A DNA stretch of 5,827 nucleotides from an uncultured Butyrivibrio sp. (GTDB taxonomy: Bacteria; Bacillota; Clostridia; Lachnospirales; Lachnospiraceae): NCBI GenBank assembly GCA_947169985.1, contig CAMVRW010000157.1:1-5827 (forward strand), written 5' to 3'. Every line of letters begins with the position of its first letter. Positions within the stretch are counted from its first letter, which is position 1. Shown one piece after another: positions 4,424-5,827 of the stretch. The notes below the pieces were generated by a model, which searched no databases, was not told the DNA's origin, and was given only the letters and a program-made list of their open reading frames with translations. The position numbers were made by a program, and so were the translations under genes.

Positions 4424-4473
4424 AGATAATTCAGTTGTAAGCTCCTAAGTCGGAGTCGCAATAATCGTGTCAT
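4420..4473 (-). CDS. 17-residue Leu/Arg-rich leader peptide embedded in the tRNA array
   Basis: A short ORF encodes MTRLLRLRLRSLQLNYL. AGGAG (4481-4485) lies seven nt before the ATG, as good a ribosome site as any in the window. Seven residues are Leu, from five different codons (TTA twice, TTG, CTC, CTT, CTG twice); four are Arg (CGA three times, AGG). The four following genes are all tRNA-Leu. With ordinary wobble, 13 of the 16 elongation codons (all Leu and Arg, Ser AGC, Tyr TAT) would be read by tRNAs of this array; only Thr, Gln and Asn would not. The TGA lies inside tRNA-Leu(UAA). CTCC (codons 7-8) can pair with GGAG (codons 10-11) in a small hairpin. The form is that of an amino-acid-biosynthesis attenuator leader, but the genes behind it make tRNA. 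It is too short for homology evidence; a chance ORF remains possible. Confidence 0.6.
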   Translation of the reverse strand: MTRLLRLRLRSLQLNYL

Positions 4474-4480
4474 GTCTTTT

Positions 4481-4485
4481 CTCCT
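4481..4485 (-). promoter_or_regulatory. Shine-Dalgarno site of the leader ORF
   Basis: AGGAG sits seven nt from the ATG at 4473, in the gap between tRNA-Tyr and tRNA-Leu(UAA). The gap contains no room for a promoter, so the ORF must be on the same transcript as Glu and Tyr. A strong ribosome site inside a tRNA cluster is the main argument that the ORF is translated. Confidence 0.65.
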
Positions 4486-4499
4486 ATCAAATAACTAAG

Positions 4500-4581
4500 T
4501 GGGCAAGATGGGTGTCGAGCCCATTACCTCCGAAGAGAACGGATTTACAGTCCGTCGCGTTTGCCGATTCGCTACTTGCCC
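4500..4581 (-). tRNA. tRNA-Tyr(GUA)
   Basis: Class II: acceptor GGGCAAG/CTTGCCC, D stem GCG/CGC, anticodon stem ACGGA/TCCGT around CTGTAAA, variable arm CTC-TTCG-GAG, T stem ATGGG/CCCAT. The T loop CTCGACA has C at position 54, where almost all elongator tRNAs have T; the rest of the fold is sound. Tyr TAT is one of the leader ORF's codons. Confidence 0.92.
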
Positions 4582-4584
4582 TGA

Positions 4585-4658
4585 TGATCCCCGCCGGAGT
4601 TGAACCGAGCATTTCAGCCTTGAAAGGGCTGTGTCCTTGCCATTTAGACGAGGGGACC
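4585..4658 (-). tRNA. tRNA-Glu(UUC)
   Basis: First gene of the array. Acceptor GGTCCCC/GGGGATC (one G·T), D stem GTC/GAC, anticodon stem CAGCC/GGCTG around CTTTCAA, T loop TTCAACT. The T stem CTCGG/CCGGC has a C·C mismatch and a T·G pair, so it is weak. Discriminator A, no encoded CCA. Confidence 0.9.
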
Positions 4659-4664
4659 ATATGC

Positions 4665-4705
4665 GGAGCTGTTTTTACTCACAGCTCCTTTATTCTATTT
4701 TTCTT
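4665..4705 (+). terminator. 8-bp hairpin with a T-rich tail on the plus strand
   Basis: GGAGCTGT (4665-4672) pairs with ACAGCTCC (4681-4688), followed on the plus strand by TTTATTCTATTTTTC. It could stop transcripts that read leftward-to-rightward through the array from the WYL gene. On the minus strand the same hairpin lies between the XRE gene and tRNA-Glu and has no U tract, so it may instead be a processing signal at the head of the array. A -10-like TAGAAT lies at 4692-4697 on the minus strand, without a good -35. Confidence 0.45.
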
Positions 4706-4960
4706 TCAAGCACCTACCTGTGCCTGAACTCCATTGTCAACGATGATTATGTCATCTATTGGAACATCAAATACCACCGCCAGTACAACCAGGTTGTCTA
4801 TCGTTGGCATTGCTGTGCCGTGCTGCCACTTGTATATAGCTTGCGGTGTTGTGAAACCAAACAGCATCTGCAGATCCTTAACAGACAGTCCGGCATCCTG
4901 ACGCAGCTTTGTTATGTTCCTTCCGGTTGCCGCCATATCTATGGCAGGTATTGTTACCAT
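4706..4960 (-). CDS. Small XRE-family helix-turn-helix regulator
   Basis: An 84-residue, single-domain DNA-binding protein of a type common in Clostridia. Helices are predicted at about 13-23 (RNITKLRQDAG), 26-34 (SVKDLQMLF) and the recognition helix 38-48 (TPQAIYKWQHG), followed by MPTIDNLVVLAVVFDVPIDDIII at 51-73, the conserved closing helices of the family. There is no additional sensor domain. AGGAG (4966-4970) is five nt before the ATG. The gene lies 27 bp after an intrinsic terminator and 47 bp before tRNA-Glu on the same strand, so it could be co-transcribed with the array. A candidate target is the palindrome at 5308-5324; this is a guess from proximity. Confidence 0.85.
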   Translation of the reverse strand: MVTIPAIDMAATGRNITKLRQDAGLSVKDLQMLFGFTTPQAIYKWQHGTAMPTIDNLVVLAVVFDVPIDDIIIVDNGVQAQVGA

Positions 4961-4986
4961 TTCTGCTCCTTTCCGCTTATTGCATG

Positions 4987-5023
4987 AAAAAACCGCCCAC
5001 CTTTTTCACTTAAGGTAAGCGGT
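4987..5023 (-). terminator. Intrinsic terminator downstream of the 49-codon ORF
   Basis: On the minus strand ACCGCTTACCTT pairs with AAGGTGGGCGGT (5012-5023 with 4992-5003): 12 pairs, two of them T·G, with an 8-nt loop, followed by a run of T at 4987-4992. It lies 44 bp after the stop of the 49-codon ORF and immediately before the XRE ribosome site, so the XRE gene either relies on read-through or has a promoter I cannot identify. Confidence 0.85.
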
Positions 5024-5066
5024 CGCTAAAACATGTTAATTTATATGCCAGACCCTGGATTTATTC

Positions 5067-5216
5067 TCACTGAGTTTGCCTATCAACAACATTTTCTCGC
5101 AATTGCCTACCCTTAAATGAGTACATGAAATATAATCCCCACTCTGATCTTTTCAGGAGTGATGATTCATAACTTTCATTATTGAGGCAATAAATTCGAT
5201 TCATTGTTGTTGTCAT
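5067..5216 (-). CDS. Hypothetical 49-residue protein
   Basis: No family recognised. The ORF begins MTTTMNRIYCLNNESYESSL and ends RENVVDRQTQ; it is polar, with no membrane segment or signal peptide. The frame is open further upstream to an ATG at 5330, but that ATG lies within the -35 region of the promoter at 5307-5334, so the longer form could not be made from that promoter. The ATG at 5216 has AAGGA 11 nt upstream, a rather wide spacing. The presence of a good promoter in front and a strong terminator behind makes this a complete small transcription unit, and is better evidence than the ORF itself. The unit may instead produce a small RNA. Confidence 0.45.
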   Translation of the reverse strand: MTTTMNRIYCLNNESYESSLLKRSEWGLYFMYSFKGRQLRENVVDRQTQ

Positions 5217-5306
5217 GTCTCTGTTTTTCCTTTCCGGGAGCAGATTATTTTTACTCCGCTTATCTCTTTCTATATCGAATAGTAACACTAAAATCTTTAG
5301 CCGTCT

Positions 5307-5334
5307 ATTATACTCATAGTATAAAGTCATTCAA
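5307..5334 (-). promoter_or_regulatory. Strong sigma-70/A type promoter
   Basis: On the minus strand TTGAAT (5329-5334), a 16-bp spacer and a perfect TATAAT (5307-5312). Transcription would start near 5300, about 84 nt before the ATG of the 49-codon ORF. The -10 and most of the spacer lie in a perfect palindrome. Confidence 0.7.
5308..5324. promoter_or_regulatory. Perfect 17-bp palindromic operator over the promoter
   Basis: TTATACT-CAT-AGTATAA is an inverted repeat with 7-bp arms and a 3-bp centre, covering nearly all of the -10 and most of the spacer. This is the classical position for a repressor dimer. The XRE protein encoded about 350 bp downstream is a plausible binder, but no second copy was found near its own gene. 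Confidence 0.6.
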
Positions 5335-5468
5335 GAACCATATTTAACTCCATGATGTCAGGATAGCCCCTTCCAAAATGGCTTATCTAAATTTTCGATT
5401 TTTCAGTATTTTAGCCGGTTTCCCTGTTTTTAAATACCAAGAAATCATCCATTTTGACGTTATCTAAA

Positions 5469-5669
5469 TCAGTTTGTCCAACTAATATTCATCTGATCCA
5501 CATTTCTTGTCCTTGAATATAAAAACGCACCTAATCCGCCCATAATAATTGCAACAATAGCACTTCCAAGGATGGTCAATCTATTGAAAAGACACGCATT
5601 TCCATTGCTATCTTTTATATCAGGAATACTTTTTAAGTTGTCATATTCTTTTCCCAGCCATTTCCCCAT
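5469..5669 (-). CDS. Hypothetical 66-residue single-pass membrane protein
   Basis: No family recognised. The sequence starts MGKWLGKEYDNLKSIPD and has one hydrophobic segment at about 32-51 (TILGSAIVAIIMGGLGAFLY) followed by SRTR, so the N-terminus would be outside if the positive-inside rule holds. The start ATG has no convincing ribosome site, but it lies 18 bp after the stop of the upstream ORF in the same frame, which allows translational coupling. A remnant of a larger gene is an alternative. Confidence is low to moderate, resting on the membrane segment and operon-like spacing. Confidence 0.4.
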   Translation of the reverse strand: MGKWLGKEYDNLKSIPDIKDSNGNACLFNRLTILGSAIVAIIMGGLGAFLYSRTRNVDQMNISWTN

Positions 5670-5687
5670 AGGGTAATCTCAACCACT

Positions 5688-5827
5688 TCACTGTATGAGT
5701 TCCTCAGGCTCTTCAGGAAACCAAATGATTTTATCAAACCAGCCATCCTTAATTCCATCCGCATACATACAATCATCAATGTATCCAAATTCTTCAGGAA
5801 GCTGATCAATAAACTCATACTCAGACA
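5688..5827 (-). CDS. C-terminal fragment of an unknown acidic protein (cut by window edge)
   Basis: The frame is open from the right edge to a TGA at 5688-5690 and reads in part EEFGYIDDCMYADGIKDGWF, ending IIWFPEEPEELIQ. The composition (acidic, with Trp and Tyr, no rare-codon runs) looks coding. No family recognised and the start is outside the window. The competing frame in this stretch is less protein-like. Confidence 0.55.
   Translation of the reverse strand, partial: SEYEFIDQLPEEFGYIDDCMYADGIKDGWFDKIIWFPEEPEELIQ

Noticed and set aside
2041..4658. CRISPR array, suggested by regularly recurring short motifs
   Set aside because: The recurring element is the tRNA T arm within full cloverleafs; there are no identical repeats with unique spacers.
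4655..4692. GTG-started 12-codon ORF overlapping the start of tRNA-Glu, as a second leader peptide
   Set aside because: The AGGAG would be only two nt from the GTG, too close to direct initiation, and the codons do not reflect the array's tRNAs.
3519..4727. Open frames on both strands across the tRNA array (for example plus 3519-3749, 4153-4344, 4467-4727; minus 4056-4256)
   Set aside because: Each is read straight through tRNA genes; the sequence is explained by the tRNAs.
4735..4740. Perfect -35 TTGACA on the minus strand as the array promoter
   Set aside because: No -10 element occurs at 16-18 bp; the nearest TAGAAT is 37 bp away.
5067..5330. 87-residue version of the ORF on the minus strand
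   Set aside because: Its ATG lies in the -35 region of the best promoter here and lacks a ribosome site, so the 49-residue start at 5216 is preferred.
5363..5389. Inverted repeat GATAGCC/GGCTTATC as a terminator
   Set aside because: The stem is interrupted, the loop is long and no U tract follows directly on either strand.
5633..5818. 61-residue minus-strand ORF at the right edge
   Set aside because: It overlaps a more protein-like frame that runs off the edge (5688-5827) and the start of the 66-residue ORF; its ATG has no ribosome site.

Overview
The window reads as a low-to-mid GC Firmicute, most likely a Clostridia/Lachnospiraceae-type genome. The reasons are AGGAGG-type ribosome binding sites, tRNA genes without encoded CCA, and an XRE regulator of a form common in that group. 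No species can be named. Nearly everything is on the minus strand; the exception is one regulator on the plus strand.

Layout, left to right. At 1-450 lies the N-terminal 150 codons of the RNA ligase RtcB (minus, cut by the window edge). At 547-2019 is a 490-residue Ro60-like protein (TROVE/DUF2828-type body plus a von Willebrand A domain with an intact MIDAS site). At 2041-2332, in the 5' leader of that gene, are three tRNA-sized folded RNA modules in tandem. The first two are closed by 7-bp stems that differ by a compensated base-pair change. The second holds a Met(CAU)-like cloverleaf; the third resembles tRNA-Ser(UGA) but has lost both elbow motifs. At 2382-2456 a divergent promoter region carries two 19-bp direct repeats, and at 2472-3458 (plus) lies a WYL-domain regulator. 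From 3460 to 4658 a packed array of 13 tRNA genes runs on the minus strand. In transcription order: Glu(UUC), Tyr(GUA), a 17-codon leader ORF, Leu(UAA), Leu(UAG), Leu(AAG), Leu(CAA), a terminator-like hairpin, Trp(CCA), Ser(UGA), Ser(GCU), Arg(ACG), Arg(UCU), Ile(GAU), His(GUG). Upstream of the array lie an 84-residue XRE regulator, an intrinsic terminator, a 49-codon ORF behind a strong promoter with a palindromic operator, and two poorly recognised genes at the right edge.

How it may work together. RtcB rejoins cleaved RNA, classically tRNA halves. Ro60-type proteins bind structured or damaged RNA and are gated by Y RNAs, some of which mimic tRNA. WYL proteins are ligand- or nucleic-acid-responsive regulators common in conflict systems. 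Together with a bank of tRNAs, this looks like a tRNA-damage response locus: repair (RtcB), surveillance (Ro-like protein and tRNA-like ncRNAs), control (WYL) and a replacement tRNA supply.

The most surprising element is the leader ORF at 4420-4473. It has a strong Shine-Dalgarno site and encodes MTRLLRLRLRSLQLNYL. Seven of its 17 residues are Leu (five different Leu codons) and four are Arg. Thirteen of its 16 elongation codons would be read by tRNAs encoded in this same array. It sits directly in front of four consecutive tRNA-Leu genes, and its stop codon lies inside the first of them. This suggests translation-coupled feedback of tRNA supply on tRNA production. The architecture is visible in the sequence; the function is inference.
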